From: Sporisorium sorghi
Lineage: Eukaryota; Basidiomycota; Ustilaginomycetes; Ustilaginales; Ustilaginaceae
Assembly: GCA_023212695.1 (NCBI GenBank)
Contig: JALCCG010000001.1
Span: forward strand, 1 to 64,000
DNA: 64,000 nt
Reading direction: 5' to 3'
Below are positions 25,568 to 34,617 of this stretch, in pieces. The position numbers and the translations under genes are program-made. Within the stretch, counting starts at the first letter, position 1, and each line of letters begins with the position of its first letter. The notes beneath the pieces were generated by a model. That model saw only the letters and a program-made list of their open reading frames with translations, was not told where the DNA came from and ran no database searches.

Positions 25568-26533
25568 ATGCAGAAAAAAACAGGTTTGTTGATCGTTGCG
25601 GTGGGTGTGCTGCTGCTGATTATTACGATGAACCCGATAAAAATCTTTTCGGGTATCAACTTCGGCTTTTCATTGGATACTCAAGAAATCAGCGAAGGGC
25701 AGACCTTCGACGCGAACGATTTCCGTCACTTGAACCTTCACACAGGAAGCAGTGATATCCATTTCGTTCAAGGGAATACCGATCAGATTAAGGTTAGCCT
25801 AGACGGAAAAGTAAGCCCAAAGTGGGCGGATCAAGTGAAGCTGAAGGCAGAACCAAACGGTGATACGCTGGAGCTTGGGATAGATGTACCCCAGGGTATC
25901 GACGTGGGCGTACGGATCATGCATCTGGATCTGACGGTGGAGCTGCCGGAGAAACAATGGGCATCCGCCGAGATTGACAGCAGCAGCGGCGATATCGAAA
26001 TCGCGCGATTGCAGGGAGATTCGGTTACGATCAAGGCAAACAGCGGTGATGTCGACGTGCAGCAAGTGAAGGGCGGCGAATGGGTCATACACACCGGCAG
26101 CGGTGACATTAAAGCCGAGGAGATTGCTGCTGATTCGATCATGTTGGAGTCTAGCTCCGGCGATATATCGGCCGAACGCTATGAGGCTTCGGAGTTAAGC
26201 TTTCAGAGTGGCAGCGGCAAGGTCGTACTGAAGGGCGGAGAATCAGCGATACAAGGAAAAACGGGATCCGGAAGTATACTTCTTGAAGCGGACGGGATCA
26301 TGCATGAAACCGAACTTCGATCAGGCAGCGGCCGTGTGACCATCGATCTCGCTAAAGAGCCTTCCTCGCTGGAAGTTGATTTTGAAGGCAGCTCCGGCAA
26401 TTGGGATTTGAAGTGGGACGGAATCCGTTATGAGGGTAATGACCAAGACGAGAACCGATTAAAGGGAACGTTCGGCAATGGCGGCGTGATATTAAAGGTT
26501 CGCACAGGGTCCGGAAATTTCACATTGAAATAA
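25568..26533 (+). CDS. DUF4097-family beta-helical envelope protein
   Basis: A 321-residue protein with one N-terminal membrane segment (TGLLIVAVGVLLLIITMN) and a large extracytoplasmic right-handed beta-strand repeat domain. The repeating core is a short strand followed by S/T-G-S-G/S-D-I, seen at least eight times (SSSGDIEI, NSGDVDV, GSGDIKAE, SSSGDISAE, GSGKVVL, GSGSILL, GSGRVTI, GSGNFTL), the DUF4097/DUF4098 hallmark. Such proteins are commonly encoded with PspC/LiaFSR-type envelope-stress genes, but none is adjacent here. Start ATG 25568 has only a weak GGAG site. Confidence 0.87.
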   Translation: MQKKTGLLIVAVGVLLLIITMNPIKIFSGINFGFSLDTQEISEGQTFDANDFRHLNLHTGSSDIHFVQGNTDQIKVSLDGKVSPKWADQVKLKAEPNGDTLELGIDVPQGIDVGVRIMHLDLTVELPEKQWASAEIDSSSGDIEIARLQGDSVTIKANSGDVDVQQVKGGEWVIHTGSGDIKAEEIAADSIMLESSSGDISAERYEASELSFQSGSGKVVLKGGESAIQGKTGSGSILLEADGIMHETELRSGSGRVTIDLAKEPSSLEVDFEGSSGNWDLKWDGIRYEGNDQDENRLKGTFGNGGVILKVRTGSGNFTLK

Positions 26534-26569
26534 CGAATGAGTGCTCATTTGGTTGGCAAAAAAAGTAGA

Positions 26570-26595
26570 GGCATCCGGGATCGGATGTCTTTTTT
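26570..26595 (+). terminator. Terminator after the DUF4097 gene
   Basis: GGCATCCG / CGGATGTC stem (one G-U pair) and TTTTTT tail. Confidence 0.75.
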
Positions 26596-26919
26596 GCTCG
26601 CATGGAATCGACAGCAGCCCGTATAATGGAGAGGGTTTCGTCCTAAGCCTGATGCCATCGAAACTCCATCCGAGAAGAATACATTCTTTGAAGGATATGG
26701 AAAAAGGATAATAAATGAGCAGGAATACACGTACTTTGAAGAAGGACTGTATGCATTTTTCTAGCTTAAACCTGGTGAACTGGACATGGGACCGGGTTCA
26801 ATATTATAGTTAAAAGAATGAAGTTAACGAACGTTAGTTTTAATAGCAGCTGCTGAATTTCTTCTGTATGAAGTGGCGCAACATTTTACTAAACGTTACA
26901 TAAGTGAGGGAGGACATAT
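26596..26919. other. Intergenic region with a possible short gene remnant
   Basis: An uninterrupted 39-codon plus-strand stretch ending EYTYFEEGLYAFF at about 26764 reads like a C-terminus but has no start, so it may be a gene tail. The rest holds the AI-2E transporter promoter; TTAACGAACGTTAG near 26824 is a possible regulatory motif. GAGGGAGG at about 26907 is the transporter's ribosome binding site. Confidence 0.3.
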
Positions 26920-28074
26920 ATGGAACAACCCCGCATTTGGCCGGATCGGTTCAAGCGATTTTTTCTGAACAACAAGTTTGTACTTCTGCTGCTCATCCTG
27001 CTTCTGGCGGGAGTCAACATACTGGTGCTGAGCAAGATTTCATTTGTGCTGCACCCGCTCGCCGTGCTGATCAAGACGATCGTATTGCCGATCATACTGT
27101 CCGGAATACTGTATTATCTGCTTAATCCCCTTGTGGATATCATGGAAAAGAGGAATATCAAACGCGGATGGTCCATACTTATCCTGTATTTGGCTATTGC
27201 GGGTATACTGACGGTGGTCGTGCTTGCGGTCATTCCGGTGCTGCGCAATCAGATTACGGGACTGATTGACAATTTCCCGAGATATAGCGAGAATGTTAGG
27301 CTGCAATTCGAGGAGCTTACGGGCAGTCAGTTGTTTAGTCAGCTTCAGGATGCAGTGAGCATTAACTCTCAGGATTGGTGGAATACCCTTACTCAGAAAG
27401 CTACGGAAATATTCAACCATACATGGGCCAGAGTGGGCGGGTTCCTTGGGGCTTTTACCGAGATTGTGTTGTCGATCGTGACGGTGCCATTCGTTCTGTT
27501 TTATATGCTGAAAGACGGCAAAAAGCTGCCGCAGAAGATTTTGTCTTTCCTGCCAACCAAGAGCCGTTCCGGCATATTCCACGTACTTCAAGACATTAAT
27601 CACCAGATCAGCTCGTTCATCCGTGGACAGATTATCGTCAGCTTTTGTATCGGTATTCTGCTCTATATCGGTTACATGATCATTGGTCTGGACTATGCAC
27701 TTATATTAGCCATCATTGCCTCGTTTACGAGTATCGTACCTTATCTTGGGCCAGCGATCGCGATTACACCAGCACTGATTGTGGCTCTGGTTACTTCTCC
27801 CGTGATGCTGCTGAAGATGGTGGCAGTCTGGACGATTGTACAGTTAATCGAAGGCAAGTTTATCTCACCACAGATTATGGGCAAAACGCTTAAAATTCAC
27901 CCGATCACGATTATCTTCGTTATTCTCACATCGGGTAATCTGTTTGGTGTCGTCGGCATTCTGCTGGCCGTTCCCGGGTATGCGGTGCTTAAGGTTTGCG
28001 CAACCCACATCTTTAAATGGTTTAAAGACACATCAGGGCTATATGATTCACCGCCAAACAACAATTTGAAGTAA
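26920..28074 (+). CDS. AI-2E family transporter
   Basis: A 384-residue polytopic membrane protein of the AI-2 exporter (TqsA/YdiK/YtvI) superfamily, with about eight helices: [58 protein letters not shown], a soluble middle region rich in amphipathic helices (residues about 105-190), and a conserved C-terminal half with [20 protein letters not shown] and [22 protein letters not shown], both signature stretches. Substrates vary: AI-2, small metabolites or, in some members, Na+/H+ exchange. GAGGGAGG precedes the ATG. Monocistronic. Confidence 0.92.
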   Translation: MEQPRIWPDRFKRFFLNNKFVLLLLILLLAGVNILVLSKISFVLHPLAVLIKTIVLPIILSGILYYLLNPLVDIMEKRNIKRGWSILILYLAIAGILTVVVLAVIPVLRNQITGLIDNFPRYSENVRLQFEELTGSQLFSQLQDAVSINSQDWWNTLTQKATEIFNHTWARVGGFLGAFTEIVLSIVTVPFVLFYMLKDGKKLPQKILSFLPTKSRSGIFHVLQDINHQISSFIRGQIIVSFCIGILLYIGYMIIGLDYALILAIIASFTSIVPYLGPAIAITPALIVALVTSPVMLLKMVAVWTIVQLIEGKFISPQIMGKTLKIHPITIIFVILTSGNLFGVVGILLAVPGYAVLKVCATHIFKWFKDTSGLYDSPPNNNLK

Positions 28075-28150
28075 TCGAAGTGAGAGCATTCCTTATTTCA
28101 TTAAGTGCAGCACTTCATATTCAACAAAATGTGTATATCCTTATTCAAAC

Positions 28151-28193
28151 AGAACTCCCATCCAACGGCGATCAGCCTAAAGGTGGGAGTTCT
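28151..28193. terminator. Terminator between transporter and sortase genes
   Basis: AGAACTCCCA and TGGGAGTTCT pair across a 23-base loop, followed by GTTTAAT; it lies between convergent genes. Confidence 0.65.
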
Positions 28194-28211
28194 GTTTAAT
28201 AACAATTATCG

Positions 28212-28862
28212 TTATTTTAACATTCGAGTGTATACAACCAGTCTTTTTTCATGTTCTTTTTTTTCTCGATTGTATCTGCCTGTACAAGTGATTAAATTCA
28301 GCTGCTCTATATCGGAATCTCCAAATATTCTTTCAATAGGGGCCTCGGCTGTAGCATATGATTCTACTGCAACTACTTTGAACACTAGGTAATTACCTTC
28401 TTTGTCGGATAACACAACAGGTGCTCCAGGTTTTACTTTTTTGAGTGGATAAAAAATAGCAGGTCCAGTATAATTGTCGACATGTCCAGCTATAATAGCA
28501 TTACCCTGCTGTCCGGGTAAAACCCCATCAATAAACACACCTGCAACATTACTGGACACCGGTGCCTCCATTTGTCCATTCTCAAGTAGTCCAACGGGTT
28601 GAACCGAGGCCTCTAGCCCAATGGACGGAATCCATATTTTATTCGGAATAATAAACGCAGGGTGCTGGTCGGTTACTACTTTCACTTCTTTTTTCTCTTC
28701 CTTTTTTTTATTCGTCTTCACCGATAAAGAAGAACCGGTTTGTGCTGAGGATTTAGGAGAAGAATCCTTTAAATTAGTAGCATCCGTATTATGTTGGCAA
28801 CCGAAAAGCAATATGATAGTAATAAATATAAGTATTGGTGATAAGATTTTTTCATTCATCAT
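28212..28862 (-). CDS. Class F sortase, lipoprotein-like
   Basis: A transpeptidase of about 216 residues. The N-terminus has a signal-like segment ending ILLFGC, a lipobox-like cysteine rather than a plain anchor. A Ser/Lys-rich linker follows, then the sortase domain: IPSIGLEASVQPVG, catalytic His in NAIIAGHVDNYTGP, Cys in LNLITCTGRY and Arg in KRLVVYTRM, the class F arrangement. It attaches LPxTG-type substrates to an acceptor at the cell surface. ATG 28862 is preceded by AAGAGG. The gene directly upstream on the same strand encodes a secreted protein ending LPKTGYGGVSE, almost certainly a cognate substrate. Confidence 0.9.
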   Translation of the reverse strand: MMNEKILSPILIFITIILLFGCQHNTDATNLKDSSPKSSAQTGSSLSVKTNKKKEEKKEVKVVTDQHPAFIIPNKIWIPSIGLEASVQPVGLLENGQMEAPVSSNVAGVFIDGVLPGQQGNAIIAGHVDNYTGPAIFYPLKKVKPGAPVVLSDKEGNYLVFKVVAVESYATAEAPIERIFGDSDIEQLNLITCTGRYNREKKEHEKRLVVYTRMLK

Positions 28863-28880
28863 CATCATCCTCTTTTAAAG

Positions 28881-28907
28881 AAAGAGGAAAATTAGATTTT
28901 CCTCTTT
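28881..28907 (-). terminator. Hairpin between the LPKTG gene and the sortase gene
   Basis: A perfect 12-bp stem (AAAGAGGAAAAT / ATTTTCCTCTTT) with a three-base loop. On the minus strand CTTT follows, so it may be a leaky terminator that makes far more substrate transcript than sortase transcript. Confidence 0.6.
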
Positions 28908-28919
28908 GGATTTCCACCT

Positions 28920-29183
28920 TTACTCGCTTACGCCGCCATAACCTGTTTTTGGTAGAGCTTTAGGTTTAACACTCTTAGCGTGTATCTTATGAGCTTTTCC
29001 TTTGTGCTCCTTAGCATGCATTTTGTGCTCCTTAGCATGCATTTTGTGCTCTTTAGCTTTGTGCTCCTTAGCGTGCATTTTGTGCTCTGCTTTTTTGGTC
29101 TCCACGGGTGCAGCGGATGCTGTGACTGCGGAAGCTGAAAGAAACAGACAAGCAGAAAGGGCAAATATTGTTACTTTTTTCAT
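28920..29183 (-). CDS. Small secreted Lys/His-rich repeat protein ending in a tail-less LPKTG motif
   Basis: An 87-residue protein. A Sec signal peptide (MKKVTIFALSACLFLSASAV, cleavage after TASA) is followed by four to five copies of an eight-residue unit of the form KEHKMHAK, giving a mature protein extremely rich in Lys and His, and a C-terminus LPKTGYGGVSE (residues 77-87). A normal sorting signal would continue with a hydrophobic helix and a positive tail; here the chain simply ends, and no frameshift restores a tail. The DNA repeats are nearly exact, about 24 bases long. AAGGAGG precedes the ATG. It is first in the unit with the class F sortase. Metal or anionic-polymer binding by the repeats is inference. 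Confidence 0.88.
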   Translation of the reverse strand: MKKVTIFALSACLFLSASAVTASAAPVETKKAEHKMHAKEHKAKEHKMHAKEHKMHAKEHKGKAHKIHAKSVKPKALPKTGYGGVSE

Positions 29184-29310
29184 TTAAACTTCCTCCTTTA
29201 ATTGTCTTTTCCCCAGTCTAATTTCTGCATCAACGTTAAAAGTTATTTCAGGTAAATTTGTCCTTAATCATTTATCTGTGACTCTTCGATACAGAAAGAT
29301 ATCTGAACCG

Positions 29311-29341
29311 TTGACTTTGTCCTTAGGGCAACGTGTACATT
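29311..29341 (+). promoter_or_regulatory. MerR-type promoter with 19-bp spacer and internal dyad
   Basis: TTGACT (29311-29316), a 19-base spacer, then TACATT (29336-29341). Within the spacer TTGTCC-TTA-GGGCAA forms a near-perfect dyad. An over-long spacer containing a dyad is the classical architecture for activation by MerR-family proteins, and the MerR gene starts 67 bases downstream. Confidence 0.65.
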
Positions 29342-29408
29342 GTAATGGAACAAAGATTCGGACTTGAAGCGTTCATCCGTATACCAACAAAAAGAATGAG
29401 GTGATCCC

Positions 29409-30239
29409 ATGCTGTCCATCGGAGAATTCTCGAAAATATGCGAAGTATCTACCAAAACGCTTCGATATTATGCGGAGATCGGATTAATTCTTCCCGATGA
29501 GATTAACCCGGAGAACGGTTACAGGTATTATTCCATCAGTCAGCTCAAAAAGATGCTTTTTATCAACCGTTTGAAATCCTATCATTTCTCCCTGGAAGAA
29601 ATTAAAGCTATTCTGGAACGGGAAGAAGATCCATCTGAAGAACTGCTCTGTGCAGATCTATGTCGTAAGAGAAGGGAGATGCAGGAGAAGCTGAATGCTG
29701 TTGAACACACTTTGAAATTAATGAGTCTTGATATCTCAAATTTAGAGAAAGGCGTCCCCCTGATGTCGTACCTCGACAGCATTGAAGTAGAACTCGTTGA
29801 AACCCCGTCCATCCGAATTCTTAGTATGCGTCAGATGATAAGAGGTGATGACTACGCTCTAGGATATGGAACGTATTTCGGAAGTTTGTACGAACAGATT
29901 GCAACTGAAAAACTCACCTTGCTGGGTACGCCCATGACGATTTATCACAGCTCTGAATACAAGCCTGACGGCAATGATACCGAGTTTGCCATCCCGATCG
30001 AGGAGACGGTAAAGGGAACAAGAGATTTGTCTGGAGGTCTATGTGCGAAGTCTGTCCTAAAGGGCTCATATTCGGAGCTGACTTCGGTATATGCAGCCCT
30101 TATGGAATGGGTTGAACGCGAGGGATACGAATTGGAGAATTCGCCATATGAAGTTTATATAACCGACCCTAAACGAGCCACGGGTTCTGAGGACTGCGTG
30201 ACCGAGGTGTATTTTCCAGTGAAGAGAAGGAGGGGCTGA
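29409..30239 (+). CDS. MerR family regulator with GyrI-like effector domain
   Basis: A 276-residue regulator. N-terminal MerR winged helix MLSIGEFSKICEVSTKTLRYYAEIGLILP with the second element YRYYSISQLKKMLFINRLK, a dimerisation coiled coil (about residues 75-115), then a C-terminal GyrI/SOUL-like small-molecule domain (VELVETPSIRILSMRQM to the end), the build of BmrR-type multidrug sensors. GAGGTGATCCC precedes the ATG. It overlaps the serine hydrolase by one base (TGATG), so the two are one operon, and probably activates its own promoter upon ligand binding. Confidence 0.9.
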   Translation: MLSIGEFSKICEVSTKTLRYYAEIGLILPDEINPENGYRYYSISQLKKMLFINRLKSYHFSLEEIKAILEREEDPSEELLCADLCRKRREMQEKLNAVEHTLKLMSLDISNLEKGVPLMSYLDSIEVELVETPSIRILSMRQMIRGDDYALGYGTYFGSLYEQIATEKLTLLGTPMTIYHSSEYKPDGNDTEFAIPIEETVKGTRDLSGGLCAKSVLKGSYSELTSVYAALMEWVEREGYELENSPYEVYITDPKRATGSEDCVTEVYFPVKRRRG

Positions 30240-31264
30240 TGATGCAGCATTATGAATGGCCAACCGGAGAATGGCAAACTGAGGATCCTGCAGTTTTGGG
30301 AATGGATGTAGAGAAGCTGTCAGAGCTTGAGTCTGCCATTAATTCCGGGTACAGCAATATAAACGGAATCGTGGTTGTGAGGCATGGGCATATTGCTTAT
30401 GAGCGATATTACAATGGCTATGGCCCGGATGATGCGATTCATGTCGCATCCGTAACAAAAAGCATATTGTCTGCCCTTATTGGTATAGCCATAGATGAAG
30501 GATGCATTCAAACGGTGAACCAGAAGGTGCTGGATTTTTTCCCTGAGTATGCTCCTGATGCTATTGATCCGCAGAAGCAGGAAATCACAATACGCCATCT
30601 GCTGACAATGACGGCTCCTTATCCATTCGAGGACTGGCATGAACCCCTCGATAAGCTGTGCATGCAGCCTGACTGGGTGAAGTATACGCTGGATATGCTG
30701 GGGAAGGGCGGAGATATTGGTGCATTTAAGTATTCAACCGCTGGGGCGCATCTGCTGTCAGCCATTCTTACTCGCAGTACGGGACAAAATGCTCGCGCTT
30801 ATGCGAACGAGAGATTGTTTAAGCCTATTGGCATGAACGTAATTCCGGATTACGGGATGACATCATTCGGGTTTGAGGATCTGTTTGGGAAGAACGTGAA
30901 AGGATGGGTTGAAGATCCCCATCGTCATTCCACGGGAGGATGGGGGCTTACGCTTCGTCCCCGCGATATGGCACGAGTGGGTCTCCTCTATTTGAACCGC
31001 GGCTTATGGGATAACCGCCAGATCATATCGGGGTCCTGGATTGACGAATCTACAACGATGAATCCCCATAACTATGGTTATTTATGGTGGCTGCGCGAAG
31101 AAGACGGCGTACGTGCCAACCTGGCGCTAGGCGATGGCGGCAATGTGATTTGCTGTATTCCGGAAATGGAGCTGGTCGTAGCCATTACCTCCGAGTTCAT
31201 CATGAATCCCCGGGACAGGTGGTCACTGATTAAGGAATACATCATCCCGGCTGTTATAGACTAA
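30239..31264 (+). CDS. Serine hydrolase of the beta-lactamase class C / esterase family
   Basis: A 341-residue cytoplasmic serine hydrolase. The SxxK nucleophile motif is in HVASVTKSILSALIG, the second motif is KYSTAGAHLLSAIL (YST in place of YxN), and a C-terminal glycine-rich GDGGNVIC sits where KTG/HTG lies in beta-lactamases. There is no signal peptide, so a true periplasm-facing penicillinase role is unlikely; esterase or amidase activity, possibly on the compound sensed by the MerR regulator encoded just upstream, is more plausible. Translationally coupled to that gene. Confidence 0.88.
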   Translation: MMQHYEWPTGEWQTEDPAVLGMDVEKLSELESAINSGYSNINGIVVVRHGHIAYERYYNGYGPDDAIHVASVTKSILSALIGIAIDEGCIQTVNQKVLDFFPEYAPDAIDPQKQEITIRHLLTMTAPYPFEDWHEPLDKLCMQPDWVKYTLDMLGKGGDIGAFKYSTAGAHLLSAILTRSTGQNARAYANERLFKPIGMNVIPDYGMTSFGFEDLFGKNVKGWVEDPHRHSTGGWGLTLRPRDMARVGLLYLNRGLWDNRQIISGSWIDESTTMNPHNYGYLWWLREEDGVRANLALGDGGNVICCIPEMELVVAITSEFIMNPRDRWSLIKEYIIPAVID

Positions 31265-31267
31265 AGG

Positions 31268-31319
31268 TAAGCGACAAATGGCCCCTATCTTGTTAAAAGC
31301 GAGGGCCATTTGTCGCTTA
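31268..31319. terminator. Bidirectional terminator after the serine hydrolase gene
   Basis: A perfect 17-bp stem: TAAGCGACAAATGGCCC pairs with GGGCCATTTGTCGCTTA across an 18-base loop; serves the convergent DinB gene as well. Confidence 0.85.
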
Positions 31320-31326
31320 TATTTGT

Positions 31327-31875
31327 TTATGTTGCTTCCCGTACCAATCCTTGTTTTAAGCGGTCCAGCTGCAGAAGATGATGCCGGTAGTGCATTTCAA
31401 CAAGCAAAAACCATTCCTCCGCACACAGTCCACCGAATGACGGATGGGGCATTGTATTCTCTTTGGACGTTTTTTTAAGGCTCGGTTCGATCTCCTTCAT
31501 TCTCTGGATAACCGTGTGTAACCCTTGAATGAGCTGCTCCTTGCTTGATGGCTGCTTCGGCGTATATTGTGGGGAAGGCGGAACATGAATTCGAATGGGC
31601 GGGAAGCTTCCTTGAGCAAATACAGCCGCACCAAGCTCGGTTTTTTCCGTTCGAGGTACCAAGGGATCTTGGCTTGGCATCAAGCATTGATCCAGATTAC
31701 GAAGCTGCATATCAAGCGCCGAACTGATGAGATGTTGAACCATCTGTCCGATAGACCACTCGTTGTCACTTGGCACTTCCTTCAACTGCTCTATATTGAA
31801 TTGATCCAGTTCGTGAATATAATGTGTCGCAGTTTCTTCAAAACGTTGTAGTGCTTCTTTTGTTGTAATCATCAT
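31327..31875 (-). CDS. DinB family protein
   Basis: A 182-residue DinB_2-type four-helix protein: MITTKEALQRFEETATHYIH, then EWSIGQMVQHLISSALDM, the first conserved His, and ALCAEEWFLLVEMHYRHHLLQ-like end in which the HxxxH (EMHYRHHLLQL) metal site lies. These histidines match the usual three-His nickel/zinc site. AAAGGAG precedes the ATG pair. Role unknown. The divergent neighbour is a WYL regulator whose own terminator separates the genes, so they are probably independent. Confidence 0.85.
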   Translation of the reverse strand: MMITTKEALQRFEETATHYIHELDQFNIEQLKEVPSDNEWSIGQMVQHLISSALDMQLRNLDQCLMPSQDPLVPRTEKTELGAAVFAQGSFPPIRIHVPPSPQYTPKQPSSKEQLIQGLHTVIQRMKEIEPSLKKTSKENTMPHPSFGGLCAEEWFLLVEMHYRHHLLQLDRLKQGLVREAT

Positions 31876-31914
31876 GGATCAGCTCCTTTAGTCTTCTTCT
31901 TATCTAAATATACA

Positions 31915-31950
31915 AAAACGCTACTGACACCATTATGTCAGTAGCGTTTT
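31915..31950 (-). terminator. Terminator overlapping the 3' end of the WYL regulator
   Basis: AAAACGCTACTGACA and TGTCAGTAGCGTTTT form a perfect 15-bp stem; the regulator's TGA stop lies inside the hairpin. Confidence 0.8.
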
Positions 31951-32885
31951 AACGTTTTTTCCAGTTCGTTTCTAACCCGATGTCGGAAGGATTCCGGCTC
32001 CAGCACAATCACTCCGGCTCCCCAGCCAAGCACCCAATGCAGCAATTCCTCTGGCTGCCGAACGCGAAGGGTCACCAGCAAACCTTCCGCTTGTTCCTCT
32101 ATGGTGTCTATATAGTAGTTGTTCGATTCCCTTACCTTATCGGCAATGTCAGGTTGGACCCAGATGCGCACTCTGACGTTACGATCGTCTGGAGGCTGGT
32201 ATACATCTAAATGAAAATCTGCTGGCAGCATAAATTTATCTTCCAGTTCGATCAGCTCCGTCATTCGGGACAACCGGAAATGACGGATATCTTGACGCAA
32301 TTCACACCATGCAATGAGTACCCATGATCCTTGATGAAGCACAAGTCCATAAGGAGCAACCGTACGAACACTTTGGCGGTTCCCATCAGCTTCAGCGATT
32401 CTTTTGGAATAGCGAAAACTTATTTTCCTCTCCTCCAGTATCGTCCGGCGAATCACTTCCAAGTATGTCTTCTCTTGTATTCGTGTTTTATCTTCAGCGG
32501 TTGCTAGCAAACGAAAGCTCTTGCGAATCCGGGTTGCCTCACTGCGGATCGGTTCCGGAAGAATGGCTTCAATCTTCTTTCTAGAAGTGCGAGACTTACT
32601 GCTGTAGTGGGTATCGAACCACTGCTCGATAAAATCTGTCCCAATGAGTAACGTCACTGCTTCTTCCACCGTGAAACTGACAGGCGGCAGGAAATACCCC
32701 TCCATTAAGGAGTATCCCTGGCCTGGAGCCCCTATCACGGATACGCCAGCTTCACTCAAAGCCTGAATATCCCTGTAGATCGTCCTCACGCTTGTTTCAA
32801 ATATAGCGGCCAAATCCTCGGCTCGTAACACTTCGTTACGCTGCAGCTCAAGCACTATGGCTAATAAACGATCCGTTTTGTTCAT
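31938..32885 (-). CDS. YafY-type HTH and WYL-domain transcriptional regulator
   Basis: A 315-residue regulator: N-terminal HTH_11 (KTDRLLAIVLELQRNEVLRA, ETSVRTIYRDIQALSEAGVS) followed by the WYL domain (RKISFRYSKR...APYGLVLHQGSWVLIAWC), where W-Y-L is partly changed to S-W-V, and the C-terminal WCX extension (RVRIWVQPDIADKVRESN). WYL domains bind nucleic acid or small ligands. AAAGGATGC precedes the ATG. There is no obvious target beside it except the DinB gene on the same strand downstream, which is a common partner of YafY regulators. Confidence 0.88.
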   Translation of the reverse strand: MNKTDRLLAIVLELQRNEVLRAEDLAAIFETSVRTIYRDIQALSEAGVSVIGAPGQGYSLMEGYFLPPVSFTVEEAVTLLIGTDFIEQWFDTHYSSKSRTSRKKIEAILPEPIRSEATRIRKSFRLLATAEDKTRIQEKTYLEVIRRTILEERKISFRYSKRIAEADGNRQSVRTVAPYGLVLHQGSWVLIAWCELRQDIRHFRLSRMTELIELEDKFMLPADFHLDVYQPPDDRNVRVRIWVQPDIADKVRESNNYYIDTIEEQAEGLLVTLRVRQPEELLHWVLGWGAGVIVLEPESFRHRVRNELEKTLKRY

Positions 32886-33096
32886 TGCAATGCATCCTTT
32901 ACCGAGAGATTCGCTACCTATTAAAATTCAAGATCCCCCTAATTAATAGGGTACCTTAAAAGAGTGTTTATATGACATCACTTCTCATTATTCTACTACA
33001 AATAGGCAAAAACTATAAATGAGCTGTTGATATTTCCAGATAGACAATTGGTGCGGATTGCATTTACAGGTGGGTAGTATTTTACGCTTACGACTA

Positions 33097-33140
33097 AAAC
33101 GAGGCAGCCGCCCTTACACTTGGGTGGCTGCCTCGTTTTA
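33097..33140. terminator. Terminator downstream of the P450 gene
   Basis: AAAACGAGGCAGCCGCCC pairs with GGGTGGCTGCCTCGTTTT (one G-U pair); T-runs on both strands. The adjacent 32886-33096 stretch shows nothing else. Confidence 0.85.
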
Positions 33141-33172
33141 TGATGTAAGGTGTTTCTTTTTGCTGAATGATT

Positions 33173-34402
33173 CTATCGGTATACACGAACGGGCAGGGAG
33201 GAGAGCATTTGTCCCGCTGCGGATGGAGTCAAGTTATCTTCAAGCTTAAAGCCTGGCACAGCTTCAATCCGAGAGAATTTATCCATGAAGAGGCCAATCC
33301 CGGTATTAGCCTCTAATCGGGCAAGCGGAGCACCCAGGCAAAAATGGGGTCCGTTGCCAAAGGTCAAATGCTGTTTGTTGTTGGGACGATGAATATCCAA
33401 TGTGAAGGGGTTATCAAATACCTCTTCGTCCATGTTTGCAGCGCTCATCCACGCAACAACCACATCGCCTTTTTTCAAATCAACCCCAAGCAAGTTATTG
33501 TCCTGTTTGACGGTCCGATCCATTTTGGCAATATTAAACCGATAACGGAGCATCTCCTCCATGGTGTTAGGGAGCAGCTCGCGGTTATTTCGAACTTCCG
33601 CATAGATTTGGTTATTATCATACAGGAATGCATAGAATGTATTGGCTAACAGATGGCTTGTCGTTTCAATACCGGCACCTAAGATAAACATCGTGGTTCT
33701 TACGATTTCGTCATCGGTCAATCGGTCACCATCCACCTCGGCTTGAATCAAATCTGAAATAATATCGTCTGATAGGTTTGCTCTTTTCTGAACGATATGA
33801 GGGTAGAGATAACTGTAATACTCTTTAGCCGCTCGTCGTTTCAGCTCATTTACGCTTTCTGTATTTTCTTTGGGGATGGGAAGGAATAAATCGTATACCC
33901 ATTGTTGAAACAATTGTCTATCCTGTGAAGGAACGCCGAGCAAGTCTGCGATCACGATCGTAGGCAGAGCGCTGGCAAAATCCTTAACAACATCAATGAC
34001 CTCGACTTCTTCCATCTCATGGATAAGTTCGTTCACGATCTCCTGAATCCGGGGCTCCCACAGCTTCAAGCTGCGAGGAGTAAATGCGGCAGAGAGCAGG
34101 GAGCGGCTTTTTCTGTGTTCCGGAGGATCTGTCATCAGGTTAAACTTGCCCATATGTTTACCCTCATCATTATCTGCGCCTACGCTGATGGTTGTGCGCA
34201 TCCTCACATTGGAGAAGTGATCGTAGTCGCTAAGCACTCGCTTGACGTCTTGGTAACGGAAGACATTCCAGGTATCGGTTGCCTGATTATAGCTTACCGG
34301 TTCATTTTGCAGTTTGTGTTTGTACCACACATAAGGGTTGAATTCCTCGGTTGGCGATTGAAATTGAGTAATTTCCTCTAAAGAGATAATTTCATTATTC
34401 AT
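33173..34402 (-). CDS. Cytochrome P450 (CYP107/CYP109-like, soluble bacterial class)
   Basis: A 409-residue stand-alone P450. It shows FNLMTDPPEHRKSRSLLSAAF (substrate/helix C region), the I-helix FILGAGIETTSHLL (GxETT), EEMLRYR (ExxR) and the heme-binding FGNGPHFCLGAPLARLE with its cysteine ligand. It is soluble with no fused reductase, so it needs ferredoxin or flavodoxin partners from elsewhere. The B. subtilis relatives PksS, CypA and YjiB hydroxylate polyketides, fatty acids or steroids. GGGAGG precedes the ATG. A PadR regulator is transcribed divergently from 215 bases away and is the likely regulator. Confidence 0.92.
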   Translation of the reverse strand: MNNEIISLEEITQFQSPTEEFNPYVWYKHKLQNEPVSYNQATDTWNVFRYQDVKRVLSDYDHFSNVRMRTTISVGADNDEGKHMGKFNLMTDPPEHRKSRSLLSAAFTPRSLKLWEPRIQEIVNELIHEMEEVEVIDVVKDFASALPTIVIADLLGVPSQDRQLFQQWVYDLFLPIPKENTESVNELKRRAAKEYYSYLYPHIVQKRANLSDDIISDLIQAEVDGDRLTDDEIVRTTMFILGAGIETTSHLLANTFYAFLYDNNQIYAEVRNNRELLPNTMEEMLRYRFNIAKMDRTVKQDNNLLGVDLKKGDVVVAWMSAANMDEEVFDNPFTLDIHRPNNKQHLTFGNGPHFCLGAPLARLEANTGIGLFMDKFSRIEAVPGFKLEDNLTPSAAGQMLSSLPVRVYR

Positions 34403-34617
34403 ATCTTTCCTCCCAACTGCTAAATTTTACTAAAGTTAATTTAACACATGTTATTTTAACATATATAAACAAGGGGAGAATCTTGCTAATGGCCTAAGAC
34501 AAAAGGACCCTAATGGTCTTTATTTGTCGAGTTATGATTGAAGAACGAATTCGTAGGCTGTAAGCTTACTATATTCGTACAAAAAGAACATTGAATCTAA
34601 TGGAGAGGTAAGAATAC

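Noticed and set aside
29002..29095. Short tandem DNA repeats that might suggest a CRISPR array
   Set aside because: They encode the KEHKMHAK repeats of the small secreted protein, are contiguous without spacers and stay in frame.
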